This document shows, piece after piece, positions 25,932 to 38,124 of a stretch of DNA of 64,000 nt (position 1 is the first letter of the stretch; each line of letters starts with the position of its first letter). The stretch lies in the NCBI GenBank assembly GCA_950295325.1, contig OX485803.1, positions 45,459,554 through 45,523,553 on the forward strand, written 5' to 3'. This stretch comes from Polytrichum commune (taxonomy: Eukaryota > Streptophyta > Polytrichopsida > Polytrichales > Polytrichaceae). The notes under the pieces are model-generated. The model saw only the letters and a list, made by a program, of their open reading frames with translations. It had not been told where the DNA came from and did not search any database. A program made the position numbers and the translations under genes.

Positions 25932-27553
25932 TGTGAGCCCAATCTTGTGCACACATGTGTTTTTAAACACAAAAAGAATCATCGATTCCCCTAATTAGTA
26001 CTATCTCAATTAATTAAAAAGATAAAAAAGAGTGAAAGTGAATTATGTTCAATTATTGTGAGTTGTGACATTAGAATAGGATTTGCATGAGAAGTTTGTA
26101 CTGAGGTTAGATTATGGGGGGAGTAGCTTGAATTGTTTTAAAGTAAACCGAAGGAGGGGATGTGGAGGAGAGCTAGGATTAAGTTAGCTTTGATTTAGTT
26201 GTTTAATGTGATTGCGTTTATTAAAGTTAGAAGGGGATGAGGTGGGTAGTGCCTAAGGAGGGGGCTTGATCAAGGGTTTTAGCGTTCAAAATGGGATCCC
26301 AACTGTTTGAATTAGGGGGGGGGGTCCAACCTCTAAGGATAAACCCCGAGGCAGGATCAGAAGAATGCAGGGAGATCAGGAGGCCAAGGGGCCTGGGAGA
26401 TTAGCGAGACAGGTGTGTGCGAAGAGGGGTTGCAGACGGGATGGGGCAGGGGGCTGGAGACTCCCTCTGGTGATGGGTTCGGAGATCTTCGAAGGGGGAT
26501 GAGGCTGGGCAATGATCCGCGACGGCAGCCTGTCTTGGGCACAGCTGCAAGCTGGGTGATGATCCTTGAAGGGAATTCGGAAGGAGGAGGATTGAACAAC
26601 TTGGCCGCAGCCAGGAAGGTTGGATAGGCTAATGTGGGCGCACATCAACCCTGAGGTGCCGGTCCAAGGAAGAATGTCAAGGATTGACAGGCGGATGAAT
26701 TGCAGAGGGGTGTGAGGAAGGCGGTGTGATTACTCAACTCAGGGTAGATTGAAGAGGGATGCAATGTGAGCATCACAAGGGACGAATTGGATGTAGAGGA
26801 AGAATCAGCTGTGTGCTCTCGGAATGTGATCAGTGACCAAGGAAGGGTCGCATAGGGCGAGACAAGGAGGAGCTTAACCAATCTGTGTAAATGCCACAAC
26901 TTGGGAGGAATGCAGCCACATTTCAAGTAGGATCAACTGACCTCGTAGTCAGGGGTGTGCACTTGTTGGCCTCAAGAGGCGGCACTGGAGTGAGCGCGGC
27001 CGAGGAGGCCAGGTAGTAATGGCCAACGGTGACGGGCTTTGACGGGCCGGGGACCAAGTTGAACAACATGGGATTGAGGACTTATGGGCCAGACTGAAGG
27101 GGGGAGACAAGGCTCGGAGGCCACATCAAGGCCATTGGGATCCAGGGTTGAAAGTATTGTTTAGGCAGAGAAGTAGAAGGCCATTAAAATCTGGTTGGGG
27201 GATAGAGCTGGGTGGTTTTAGGGGAAGTTAGAGGATGTAAGGGCATCAACCCATCACCGCATGTTAGGGTGATTCTAGAAGCAACCTAGGAATGGTTAAT
27301 CAAATCATTGATGTAGGTTTTTGACAAGCTTAGGGTTGTGTGGTGTGTTAGAGGGATTGGCTAATGATAGGGGACCTAGGACTGAGAAGCATTTCTAAAT
27401 GCTCCAGAATTCGTAAGTGCAATAAAGGGTTTATTACATTGATGGGGTTGAATCGTGGTGACAATTTCTGTGAGAGAAGGTGTGAGAATAGTATGTGAGT
27501 GTCAAGCCCTCACCTGGACTAAGACGCATAGGGGTGAGGGTTTGGGGCTCACA
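25932..27553. mobile_element. Solo LTR (C) of the TGTGAGCC family
   Basis: A 1622-bp element running TGTGAGCCC...GGGGCTCACA, opposite in orientation to LTRs A and B. It shares AAAAAAGAGTGAAAG near its start and CACCTGGACTAAGACGC near its end with A and B. CCTAT follows directly at 27554-27558. On the left CCTAT is at 25924-25928 with three extra bases (AAT) before TGTGAG, so the duplication is probable but not clean. There is no internal domain. The GC-rich middle (26340-27150) gives open frames on both strands that do not look coding. Confidence 0.7.
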
Positions 27554-27558
27554 CCTAT

Positions 27559-29090
27559 CTACAAATTAAAAGATGTTTACTCATACATGATCGTGAGCCT
27601 CATAAAGATATCTAACTGCAAAAGCTTGCCACCAATTATTCCTAGGTCCAATCCTAATGTATCTTAAAGTTTTTTTTCCCAAAAAAAATCTTTGTAGCAA
27701 TCTGATTTTTTGTCTAGAAGTTATGATTGTTTATGCGGATGAACTTGATTTCACTATATCTTATTTGATTTCAGCTACAACTTCTTAAATTTAACACCAT
27801 ATGTATATCTTATATCCACATGTAGATTATCAAGTTATTTTTATTATCAAGTATTTCATCTCATTTACTTGACATGAAATTATAGATGTTTACATGAGGC
27901 AGCTTGAAAACTTTTTAAAAATATTTTAATATTTGAAAAAAACATATTAGATTTAAAGCCTAATTGGAGTGTATTTTAATGATTAAAATATATTAGAGGG
28001 ATCTTAATTATTTACACCATGACAACTAAGCTTAAAGTGAAGTTTAGTAGGACTAACTAGATCCATTTCACTCGTAAAAGACTTTTGAATCTTAATCTAG
28101 TTATTTGTGACTTAAAAATAAGTGTACACCCACCTTTGGCATAGAAACCAAGGGGTATTTACTTTACTTCACGATGATGCATATAAAAAATGCATGAAAT
28201 GAATAATGAATAAATCGTAAGACTATTGATAGGAAGAGTGGAGAGGTGGTAAACCAACATTGGATGAGAAGGTGAGAAGGTGAAGTGGGGAGCGCACTTG
28301 ATGTTGTGGAATTAGGCATAATGTGGGAGGAGATGGAAGATTGGGGGGGGGGTGGTGGTGGTAGAGTATAGCCATGTTTCGTGGGAGGTGGAGGGAAAAT
28401 GTGAAGAGCGATGGTGAGGTGGTCAAAGAAAAATGGGTGGATTTTGAAATAGATATGATTAGGAGATTGGATATTGACATTTGTGGGTAGAATTTTATGG
28501 GAGGTTGGTCTTGGGTGGCGGTAGTTGTTATGTATGTAGGTATGTTGGAGAAGGTGTTTAAAATAGGAAGGTGCATGCTACGAGTTGTGGAGAGTGGGGA
28601 CAGGTTGAGGAATAAGTTAGCTATGGAATGAGTATACAACTTGTTAGTTGAGATAAATTGAGCATGTGCAATAGGTTATTGGAAGAGTGAGGTAGGTGTG
28701 TTAAATTTATTACTAGAGGGTATTTTGTAATTATGGAGATGATTGGGAGGTATTATAATTTGTAGATATGGAATATGTTGGTGATATAACAATGATTGTG
28801 TTTGTGTAGGATGGAAGACTTAAGTGAAAGGTGGAGGTTAGTGGAGTCTGCCATGCAGAAGCAAGCCGTCCCAAGAGGCAAGTTCTCTGGGAGGTTATGA
28901 TCGTTGGGGGTAAAGATCTAGGCCTCAAGGTATAAACATGAGCATAGCTCGTGCCGATGTACTCATATGATAAAAACATAAAAAATGAAACAATATGTAT
29001 TTATTCATCGTATGTAGTGATAGTAACTAGTCACTGGACAATTGCACCTTGCGCATGTTTGAGATGAGCTCACTGCTGGGAAAATGTAAA
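27559..29090. other. Intergenic DNA, G-rich on the plus strand
   Basis: No gene recognised. Purine-rich sequence around 28210-28640 opens a 138-codon minus-strand frame rich in Ser, Pro, Leu and Thr. This is a composition artefact. A poly-G tract lies near 28344-28353. Confidence 0.5.
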
Positions 29091-29099
29091 GCCATTAGT

Positions 29100-31810
29100 T
29101 TGTTTTGGAGATTGTGATATAAATTAACAATACAAATTTTTGATTGAATGCAATGCCTAGACTATCATGGTGAATCAAATGGGGAGGTGCTTGTAGATGC
29201 AACAATTTTTGTGTGTTGTGTGTAGTTGTCAAAACTTGAATTAGTGGAGTGTTGTCTTGGTGTATGAGATTGTCCAATTTGTGCTTGTTGGATTTTCATT
29301 GGGATTGCCATTGTATTGGTATGAGTGTCATTGTAAGGATTCCATGGCACCCGGGATTGTTTGCACAAATTCATCATTCTTCGGCAGCAAGCTTGATCTG
29401 GTTTCTCATAGCACATAATCTTTTCTCCTCAAGCCACCTCAATAGCAAAATTTGTGACTCATCACCTAGAACACTATATTAGGTAATATGAGACTTTCCA
29501 TTGTCTTAAATTAATGTATGGATGACAACAATATGAAGTCACCCTAAACCTAGGCTATGGTATATCGGCAAGAAAAATATAATTACTAGTCCAATCCCAA
29601 AGTTAATGGTTGGTCAATATAAGCACATTGGGTAGAGCACTTGAAACCTACTTCATCAATAAAGTCAAAAGAATGTAGGCTATTTTTTGTGTATAGAATA
29701 AAACCTTGATCCTTCAACCTAAAAAATCACAGTGTAATAAATGCATATTGATTCCAACATTGTCATTTTGCCTCAAATAAAACAATAAAATGAACATAAT
29801 ATTCACTAGTTGTTATACATGGATATTCATCCAAATCCAAACATAATAAGATTCTTAAGTAACCCAAAGTCTAGTCCAATTGTATTAAACCCACAATGCA
29901 CATAGACTTACTAGTAGTCTACTATTATATAAAGCATGCTAATATAATACTAGATCAAGTACAAAAATGTTGGATATGATTGGTGGTTGCTCACAACCAA
30001 ATAACTTGACTTCTACCAAGTTCTCATTGGCTTGATTCACCCGAGAGGCGAGCAAGGTTGTCTTTTGCAAATGTTATGTACTTTTAAACATGGATAGTAA
30101 CCCACTATGATTTTTCCATGGTTTCCATGCTATGATCATGGAATTTGTGTCTATCCATGCGCATAATCCACCCTCTAGCAAGAATTGTGATTTATATCCC
30201 AACTTATAATGACAAATCACATTTTCATTCCATGTTGGTCGGTAGCACTTAACCTAAACCTATTAATAATGAGGACTAAAAGTTATAAATTTTGGTTGAG
30301 ACAAAGCTTTTGTAACCCAAATTGGTTTAGCATATGTCTCATCTCTAGGACGCAAAATGAGCATATCACCTTCATGACAAGACACTACAACACGGAAAGA
30401 TGGTGGGGGACGATTACTAATAGGCCTAATGTAATGGTCATCTTCTTCGAACTCCTCACGAACCTCCCCATTCCCCAAAAGCCTAGCCTCTAAAGCTGGA
30501 ACATCCACACGACTTTGTGGTCAAAAACCATATCTCAAAATAAGGGGGTTAATTTGATGAAGGTCCGTCAAATCTAAACAAACACATGTCTAATAGCCTA
30601 TCCAAGTTCCATATCGGTGGCTAGATGATCCACAAACATTCAATATCCGCAAAGCTTCCCCATGATGTATGAAGCCTGATATGGCCTTTATAATATCCTT
30701 CACATTTTTCATGGGTATTAGTTTGCAAGGTTTGGGCTTCCCATTTGGCAACGTTGTCTTGCCATCCTCATCAATGAGCATAACAAGAAGACCCTATGGG
30801 GGGCTCCAATCTTGCATCGTGCACAATAGCTTCTACTGCATGACCGGAATACCGCCATCACACAAGTAAAACCAAACTTGTGGAGCTTTCGCGCGTGTGC
30901 CCAATCAAACAGTGAGCTCCACTCTAAAGATATGGTATTATGAATGCTTTGAAGTCTAGCACCTCCTCAACAATATGTGAGATGACGGGAACATTGTCCA
31001 AATCCATGTATGGCTTCATCAAGAGTGGGATTATTGGATAATATTCCTTGTGCAACTTCATGTTGCATTGTCCAAAAGATGCATCAATATCATCATGTGT
31101 GTGGCCCACCAAAATGAATGATACAAACACATCTTTGAAAATGTTTTTCGCAACTAGCAAAATCTATTAGGCAAATACAAATGTGTTTTTATTGTCCTTG
31201 GCTCACTTGTCCAATTGGACACGCATTCTAGGGGGCAATTTTTATGCAATTACAAGCTTACTAGGGGGTTCTAGCAATAAATCCAAGCATAAATATTTTC
31301 CATCCAACACTGCTTCGTATAGAGGTGTGGACATGACATTATCAAATAACAAACTTGAAGAGTATGCATGCAGTTTCTCAAGATCATGCAAAAACTTTGC
31401 AAATGATCCAATGGTGTGGTATGAATCCATTGGATGCAAATCAAGAGCATAATGGGCAAACTTGACATCACCATGGCTATAAGCAATCATCCCTACAAGA
31501 ACAATCCAAAATCTCATTATTGAGTAAGGAATCCAAATCGATTAGGCCTATCTTCCTAAGTACCATGCTGAAGAAATAAAGTTGTGGAATCACACAAAAC
31601 AGATAACTAGGTATAAGACATTGAAGAGGAGCATATTAATTGTAACTGAGATGGGTAGCGTAAAGAGTCCATCCATAGCCTTGATTCAATTCGCAAAACA
31701 TGGTGAGGTTGTTTTAATATGGTCCGTTTTGTCTTCAGTGCCCTAGCATTGGACAATGATCTAATTGTGTAGTAATCATTACAATACACCTCTTGCATGT
31801 TCACATGCCC
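29100..31810 (-). pseudogene. Decayed gene with GHTHDDID motif, function unknown
   Basis: Minus-strand coding remnants appear in order: 31607-31804, 31242-31517, 30924-31160, 30590-30781, 30263-30508 and 29165-29416. The best part is LVAKNIFKDVFVSFILVGHT, leading into GHTHDDIDASFG (about 31071-31106). Next are a segment with IPLLMKPYMDLDNVP, then EGDMLILRPRDETYAKPIWV, then CEKPDQACCRRMMNLC-like sequence. I recall proteins with a GHTHxDID core as multicopy, transposon-associated proteins of unknown function in plant genomes, but I cannot assign a name. The His/Asp-rich motif could bind metal; that is a guess. Frameshifts and stops separate the pieces. It diverges from the plus-strand pseudogene, whose first palindrome lies about 150 bp away. 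Confidence 0.6.
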
Positions 31811-31951
31811 TATACATTACTTGTTTGATTTTTGCATGATCCAATACGTACCTAATTATGGTATAAATAACCAAATTGTCATAAAGGTGATGAATATATT
31901 ATTCTTTGACAATTTCAAATTTTTGGTCGCATGGTTGAACTTAATGTTAGG

Positions 31952-31970
31952 TTTGGGTTGATTGACCTAA
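31952..31970. repeat. Intron-type palindrome copy 1
   Basis: TTTGGGTTGATTGACCTAA is a diverged copy of the palindrome close to TTTGGGTCRATYGACCCAAA. It lies between the two divergent decayed genes. Confidence 0.65.
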
Positions 31971-32123
31971 AGTGCCCCTAAAATGAATCAACAAAATAAT
32001 ACCCTTTAAGATGTCTATACTCTCTTCACTTTAACCCCCCCCCCCCACTCACTAGCCCAACAACACAATACCCTATTCAAAAATAAGAAATGAATGATTT
32101 GAGGTAAAAAAGAACAATCTTAG

Positions 32124-32143
32124 TTTAGGTCGATCGACCCAAA
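32124..32143. repeat. Intron-type palindrome copy 2
   Basis: TTTAGGTCGATCGACCCAAA is one mismatch from a perfect 20-bp palindrome. It starts 20 bases after a possible donor GTAAAA at 32104, though that intron is not otherwise supported. Confidence 0.75.
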
Positions 32144-32286
32144 CATCATCCTTAAATGTATACTTCACTTGACAAATAACCATTTTCCCTTACCTTATCC
32201 CTCTCAAATCTGACGTTGAATGATGTACATTTGCGTAAAGATATTGATAATTGCCTATTTGCTAGAGTTATGTTGTGAGTATTTGG

Positions 32287-32306
32287 TTTGGGTCAATCGA
32301 CTCCAA
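32287..32306. repeat. Intron-type palindrome copy 3 (intron 1)
   Basis: TTTGGGTCAATCGACTCCAA starts 12 bases after the GT of the donor GTGAGT at 32275. Confidence 0.75.
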
Positions 32307-33684
32307 CTCGAAAGCCATTGGTTAATCCTGACATTGGTGACGCCTTTGCAGATGGCACCCAAAAAAAGACCAAGGGAAAGGTGGTTCATGTTAGCCCTTG
32401 ATGTGATATGGAAAGAGCATGAGATTCCTAAAGATGATTTGCATGTGCCGAAAGATGGACTCCTTATGAAATGGCATGTTCAAGTTGTTAAGGTTGGTAT
32501 TGTGGAGCAGTTTACATGGTTAACGGGTTGGGAGGTTGCATCGGTGCAAGTGCTAGGGGATTATCTTGATATCGTCCTCAAGAATGCAACATTGGAGAAT
32601 GTGTATATGTTCATGCACCAAATCTCTGAGTTGTTTGACGCAATGCACGCAAGAGATTCATGCTTGGACCCCAAACATTGTGAAACCGGAATCTTTCTTC
32701 ATTAACAACAATGTTACCACACTCAAGGTGGCAAATAGATTTTAAAAGATGAAAATTGCAGTGAACACCTTGAATAAGGTCAAGCAGGGCTAGACCAAGA
32801 CCATGCTTGACCTTATGGTGCGTAGACAGTGTGGAGATGATGCAGAGATAGGCCACAAGGCAAGAAGGCATGGGTTCTTCAAGAATTCAGGCTATGAGGA
32901 AACCAATAGCTATCTCCATAGAGTTCATAGGAACCTCTGCAAAGGAGGCAACCACTAACAGTGATGTGTAGACACCTACCAATAGCTTGTAAAATACCTT
33001 GTTGAAGAGGATGAGAGAAACTTCGAGAACGATTGACAAACTTGTGTCCCCGGCGCTATGTATGCCAAAACCCGGGCAAGAATGGATGCTTCAAAAATCC
33101 AAAATATTGTAAACACTTTTGCAACAAAAGTGTGTACATTGTTTTTTCATGGGCAGGGATTTCAAGGTTGACATCAACATCAACCAATGTCATATTGTGC
33201 CACATGAGGAGTGCATGAGGGCTAAATAGTATGGATGCATATGTGGATTGAATAATCACCCAAATAAAGAGCAAACAGTTCAAAAACGATGGGCAAACCA
33301 TTGTCATCATGCCTCAAGGACAAAAAAAGATGCCCTCACAAGATATATGGCCCAAACTTGAGAAAGGAGATTTTTGGTTGATTGACAGCTAACACAATGT
33401 GGAGGTGAAGAAAAAAATCCAATTGATGACTAAATGGGAGGATCTCAATGGTCAAAATGAAAAGTTGAAGGTCTAGAAGGCTCTCATAGTGTGGTCTGAT
33501 AACAAAACCAAACTTAGTGACATTTGCAGATTCTTTTTAACATGGGCATTAAGAAGAGAGCGTATCAAGTGTCTTGGATTTAGAATATCATGGCTTCACA
33601 GGAGGTTTGAGAGTTCTACGGAAGACCTCCTAGGGGAAAAATAAAACGCCTAAGACAAAAACCCCAAATGGGAGGTGAGTATGG

Positions 33685-33704
33685 CTTTGGTCAATCGACC
33701 CAAA
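33685..33704. repeat. Intron-type palindrome copy 4 (intron 2)
   Basis: CTTTGGTCAATCGACCCAAA starts 10 bases after the GT of the donor GTGAGT at 33675. Confidence 0.75.
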
Positions 33705-33737
33705 CCCATTTCCACTATTACATTTTTGTGAGCACAA

Positions 33738-33757
33738 TTTGGGGCAATCGCCTCAAA
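33738..33757. repeat. Intron-type palindrome copy 5 (intron 2)
   Basis: TTTGGGGCAATCGCCTCAAA keeps dyad symmetry although the bases at the arms differ from the other copies (GGGGC paired with GCCTC). It lies 53 bp after copy 4. Confidence 0.75.
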
Positions 33758-35180
33758 ATATTAATTTATTCTACATATGCCCTTCTTTTGTTGTTGTTAC
33801 CCAAGCCTTGTATGTGTTGCATAGATGACTTCAAATATCAAATGATCAACAAGTTAATGTCTATTGATAACGCCTGCTACAAACAAAAGTACAATGAGTT
33901 CAAGGGGGAGATCCAGTACCTAATAACCTCCTCATATGCCGTTTGAAGGAAGTGGTAGGAGGTGTTTGAGAGACAAGAAACTAGGGACCTCATTGACCCT
34001 AACACCCATATGTTGTTCAACCAATCTTCAAACTTCAAGTAGATGAAACCTCTAGTAAGGTACTTCTACAGGACTTTGCAAGGTTTCACCAAGACAAAGA
34101 TGGAGATGGTGGCATACCACATCCTCCACATAACACCAAACATGAAGAGATTTTGGGCGCATTTGAAGATTGTGTTCACTAAACCCAAAGCCTTTTTTTC
34201 CATCCTGCTATACAATGAAGTAATGGGCGGAGAATAAAAGGAAAATACAACAATTGTCTAGGAGCTTAGCAAGCTCATGCCACAAATGAAGATCTTCATT
34301 GACGAGGTGGTTAATTAAGAGAATTGGAGGGCATTCAAGTTTGAGTACAATTTCACCAGTTCCTCTATGGTTCTTATCCAAAAGGCAAGAGAGGACTACT
34401 TGAAGTCCAAGATGTTCAAGGGGGGCAGGAACCAAGTGTTTTTTTGATTTTCTAACGTGGGCCTTCTCCAACTTCATCAAAGAGAAAAAAAAATCTTAAA
34501 AAAATAAAAATAAAAATAAAAATTCAAGGATGACTTGCACTTCAATCAAGTTACCCTAGAACCCTTGAAGATTCAAGGATGGCATGGTGTAGATCCACGG
34601 AAAGTCATATGGATGAAAGCAAAGGACCACTTTTCCTTTGCAATTATGGATTTTAAGATCGTTATGGGGAGTTTGTTTGAGGGTGCAATGGGCACACCAT
34701 TTTATGAGCCTTTCTTCTCCAAGTTCATTGAGTTCGCAAATCCCAAGCTGAGGGAGCACAAGGCGTGGTTGTGAATCATTGAAGACAAGGGGGCTAAGCA
34801 AGTTTACAAAATGGTGAGGAAATGCAGCTGGATTATGCTATAATGAAATCCCACCATATTGTTGCCCGTGCGAAAGGAGTGTACTCAACTTTGAAAGTAA
34901 AAAAAAAAAGGTCATCAACAACCTATGCTTTATTATTTATGCCACACGAAGTTCTTGAAGCGTGTATACAATCCAATGTCCAAAGTGGACAAACTCTTCC
35001 AAATCCTAAAAGGGTTGGGTACTCAGAGATACCTCTATGATGAGGCTAAATATGTCAACCGTTTTGCGGATGAGTTGATGATGGATTTTAATCTCTGGTT
35101 GAGGAGGACCTTTACATGCATAGGGGACACTATATTCAATGTTTTCGAAGGTCAAAGCCAATCTACGTTGTGCTGGTAAG

Positions 35181-35200
35181 TTTGGGTCAATCAACCCAAA
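35181..35200. repeat. Intron-type palindrome copy 6 (intron 3)
   Basis: TTTGGGTCAATCAACCCAAA starts 5 bases after the GT of the donor GTAAGT at 35176. Confidence 0.8.
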
Positions 35201-35276
35201 TTATTTCTTATTTATTTGGAAAAAAATTGAGTGCCTTGATACTCAAGGTTTTGGTATTGATATGCATCGCTGTTAG

Positions 35277-35296
35277 TTTGGGGCGGTTGACCCAAA
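35277..35296. repeat. Intron-type palindrome copy 7 (intron 3)
   Basis: TTTGGGGCGGTTGACCCAAA lies 96 bp after copy 6, upstream of the pyrimidine-rich acceptor ending at 35328. Confidence 0.75.
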
Positions 35297-35345
35297 TTTT
35301 CTTGCTAACATGTTCTCTTTTGTAATAGGACATTGCCATTGGTCT

Positions 35346-35786
35346 AGTATAATAAACAAAACTAGTTGAGGTTGAATATATACTTATATATTAAGGAGAA
35401 TGACTCCCATTTACAAAACCTAGAATCATTGGCAAAATTGTTTTTTGAAATTTGAGGTATTTCATGAAAAAAAATCACAAAAGGGAATCTATCATGGCAC
35501 TTTCAAAAGATCACATTGATATGGTTAAAATGATTCCTTTAAAAATTGGACGTTAAGTGGATTCATATGATAAAACATAGTTTTTGTAATATTAATAATA
35601 TATCTCATTGTTGAAATGAAAAACTTGATATGATTGGTTGAAATTAGAAAAACATGGATGGAAAGCAATATGATTTTGAAGCAACCAAAATGTGAGGTCG
35701 TTTCTTGAAATGTGAACACTTCATGAGATATTGACTTCAGAAGATAAAATCTCACTGAAGTTTTTTTTAACAAGCTTTAGAAAATA
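35346..35786. other. Intergenic DNA before the chromovirus
   Basis: AT-rich, with no gene and no LTR. A 5' LTR and gag for the following retroelement would be expected here or further left but are not visible. Confidence 0.5.
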
Positions 35787-37055
35787 ATGGGCATATCCAA
35801 AAGTTTGATTACTATTGAAATTTTATTTTCGAAAGTCAATATTCATAGCTGCATTTATAGACGCAATTTGCTAGAACCAACTCCAACTTTAGCAAAATGC
35901 GATCCTTGGAAATTTGGAGATTTGGATTTGGACCAACCAAGCTTTAGTATTCACCGCGTGTTGAGAATTCATGTGAACATTCAAGGAGTGAACATTGAGG
36001 CAGATTTTAAGGTTTGGGATGAGTAAGATATGAGGTGATATTGGGGATGGCGTGACTTATGAAAATGGACGCATGGATTGCATGCAAGGAAGGAGCAATT
36101 CACGGAAAGTTTTAGAATGGTAAAAAAACATTTATCAGAGGTAAGAGAGTTTTGCCAAGCGTTCCTACGCTTTCGCATTTACAAACAAAAAGATGTGGTA
36201 GAAAAAGGTCATCAAGTATTCTTGATACATCTAAGTGAAGTTGAGAATAAAACTAAAAACAATGAATCTAGTACTAAGGGAGTGAAAATATTCTTGAATG
36301 ATTTTAAAGATATGTTTCTTGATGAGTTAAACGAGTTGCCATCTATGAGAGAGGTTGAACATGCTATTGACTTAGTTGCTGATGCCGCTCCTATAGCTAA
36401 GCCATCATATCATCATTCTCTAGCTCAAAATCTTGAGCTTGACAATCAATTAAATGATTTGTTGAGCAAATGATAGATTAGGCTGAGCAAATCTAAGAGG
36501 GAGCTCATGTCCTCTTTACTAAGAAGAAAGATGAATCGTTGAAATTATGTGTAGATTAGCGGGGTCTGAATAAAGTCACCATAGAAAATAAGTTTTTTTT
36601 TGTCTTGGGTTGATGATATCTTTGATAACTTATATAAATTAAAAATATTTTCTAAAATAGATTTGAGAAATGAAAATCACCAAATTCGAATAAAAGAATC
36701 TGGTATTGAGAAAATTGGATTTAGATCACGTATAGGTCATTACGAGTATGCCTGCTACATTTATGATAGGCATGCATTTTTATGATAAGAAGGCAGTTTG
36801 AAAAATATGATTTTAAACATATGCCTACTTTTTGGACTTACAAACACGCTTGTTATATTTATGACTTGTGATTATTTGGGTCAGTTTATACTTGTGTTTA
36901 TGCATATTATCTTGATATATTCCAAGATTGTGAAGGAACACAAACAACATTTTAAACAAATCTTTGAAATTTTGAGAGAAAATAAGTTATATACTAAGCT
37001 AAATAAATGTATTTTTTTAATCTCGCGTGTTAAATTTCTTGGTCATATCATTTGA
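35787..37055 (+). pseudogene. Chromovirus protease end and reverse transcriptase
   Basis: 35787-36026 resembles sequence around the protease end (IEADFKVWDE, then a frame-broken YDVILGMAWL-like stretch near 36030-36070). The reverse transcriptase, which copies element RNA to DNA, begins with MREVEHAIDLVADAAPIAKP (36345 on) and continues through SWVDDIFDNLYKLKIFSKID (36603 on) and KLNKCIFLISRVKFLGHI. The catalytic FxDD box reads FMHIILIYS: codons 36903-36908 encode His-Ile instead of Asp-Asp, so the active site is lost. Stops near 36471, 36557 and 36783 break the frame. Confidence 0.85.
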
Positions 37056-37095
37056 GATGAGGGAATCTCAGTAGATCCTAGAAAGGTCAAAGTAG

Positions 37096-38115
37096 TTGTT
37101 AAATGGCCAATACCAAAATATAAGACAGGTGAGAAGTTTTTTAGGTCTTGCGAGCTATTATAAAAGATTTGTAAAAAACTATTCTAAAATAACTGCTCCT
37201 ATGACCAAATTGTTGAGAGGCAAAAGTAATGTGATAGATTGGATCCCTGAGTGTGACTTGAGTTTTCAAAACTTGAAATCAATGTTAATTCAAACTCCGG
37301 TCTCAATCATTATGGTACCCTTGAAAGAAAACATAGTCTTATGTACCGATACTAGCAATTTAGCTATTGGTACAGTTTTAATGCAAAATAAAAAAATAAT
37401 TACTTATGAATTTTGTAAGTTGAACTTTGTTGATTTGAATTATCTTGTATATCAGAAGGAATTACTCGCAGTGATCCATTCACTAGCTGTTTGGACACAA
37501 TACCTATTAGGAGTAAAGTTTAAGATTCAAACAGACCACGAACATTTGAAATATTTACCAATCCAACCTCACTTTAATAGGAGGCAGTGTAGGTGGGTGA
37601 AATTGTTACAAGAGTTTGATTTTGATATCGAATATGTTAAAGGTAAAGAAAACGTGGTTGTTGATGTTTTGTCTAGAAGACCGCTAGCAAATGTTATCTC
37701 ATGCATCAAAAATTCTTTGATAGACGAAATTAAAATGCATTATACTAATGATGATTTATTTAAACTTCCATTTGTGAGCTTGTCTAAGGAAGCTAGGACC
37801 GCATATGAAATTAGTAAATATGAATGTTTTGAAGTGAAAGGTGAAATTTTATATTATAATGGTAGAGCTTGTATGCCGAAGTTTATAGAACACCGACTCA
37901 ACATTATGAATCATTTTCATGACATTCCAATAGCAAGCCATCCAGGTTTTCAAAAGATTTATATGGCAGTCAAGCGCCATTATTATTTTCCAGGAATGAA
38001 AAAATATATTAAACAGTATGTTGAAAGATGTCTCAAATGTCAAGTTTTTAAATCATATCAAGTGAAAAGCCCTGGGTTGTTACAACCACTTGATGTGCCT
38101 AACTTGAAATTATAA
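37096..38115 (+). pseudogene. Chromovirus RNase H and integrase zinc finger
   Basis: A 339-codon open stretch. It starts with the RT thumb motif RQVRSFLGLASYYKRFVKNY. RNase H follows with its acidic residues still present in VLCTDTSNLAIG, YQKELLAVIH and KIQTDHEHLKYL; this domain removes the RNA strand during reverse transcription. Then FNRRQCRWVKLLQEFDFDI leads to the integrase HHCC finger, with HRLNIMNHFHDIPIASH and CLKCQ. It is the best preserved part of the element, but it lies between broken segments and ends at a stop near 38113. Confidence 0.88.
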
Positions 38116-38124
38116 TAAGTTAGT

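Larger units (their letters stand above)
32275..35345 (+). pseudogene. Unrecognised intron-containing pseudogene
   Basis: Coding-like pieces are joined by three apparent introns: 32275-32351 (GTGAGT...TTGCAG), 33675-33805 (GTGAGT...CCCAAG) and 35176-35328 (GTAAGT...AATAG). Exon 2 opens with ATGGCACCC directly after the first acceptor and gives about 118 codons, including RWFMLALDVIWKEHEIPKD and LTGWEVASVQVLGDYLDIVL. A frameshift near 32650 and several stops break what follows. Later pieces include TKWEDLNGQNEKL (33430), DDFKYQMINKLMSIDNACYK (33824) and YLYDEAKYVNRFADELMMDF (about 35030-35092). No known domain is recognised. It could be a captured host gene or an ORF of an unknown transposon. 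Each intron begins with the 20-bp palindrome. Confidence 0.55.

Noticed and set aside
26357-26926. GC-rich open frames on both strands
   Set aside because: They fall in the middle of solo LTR C with no protein similarity that I recognise.
28223-28639. 138-codon minus-strand frame
   Set aside because: It results from a purine-rich plus strand; no conserved motif.
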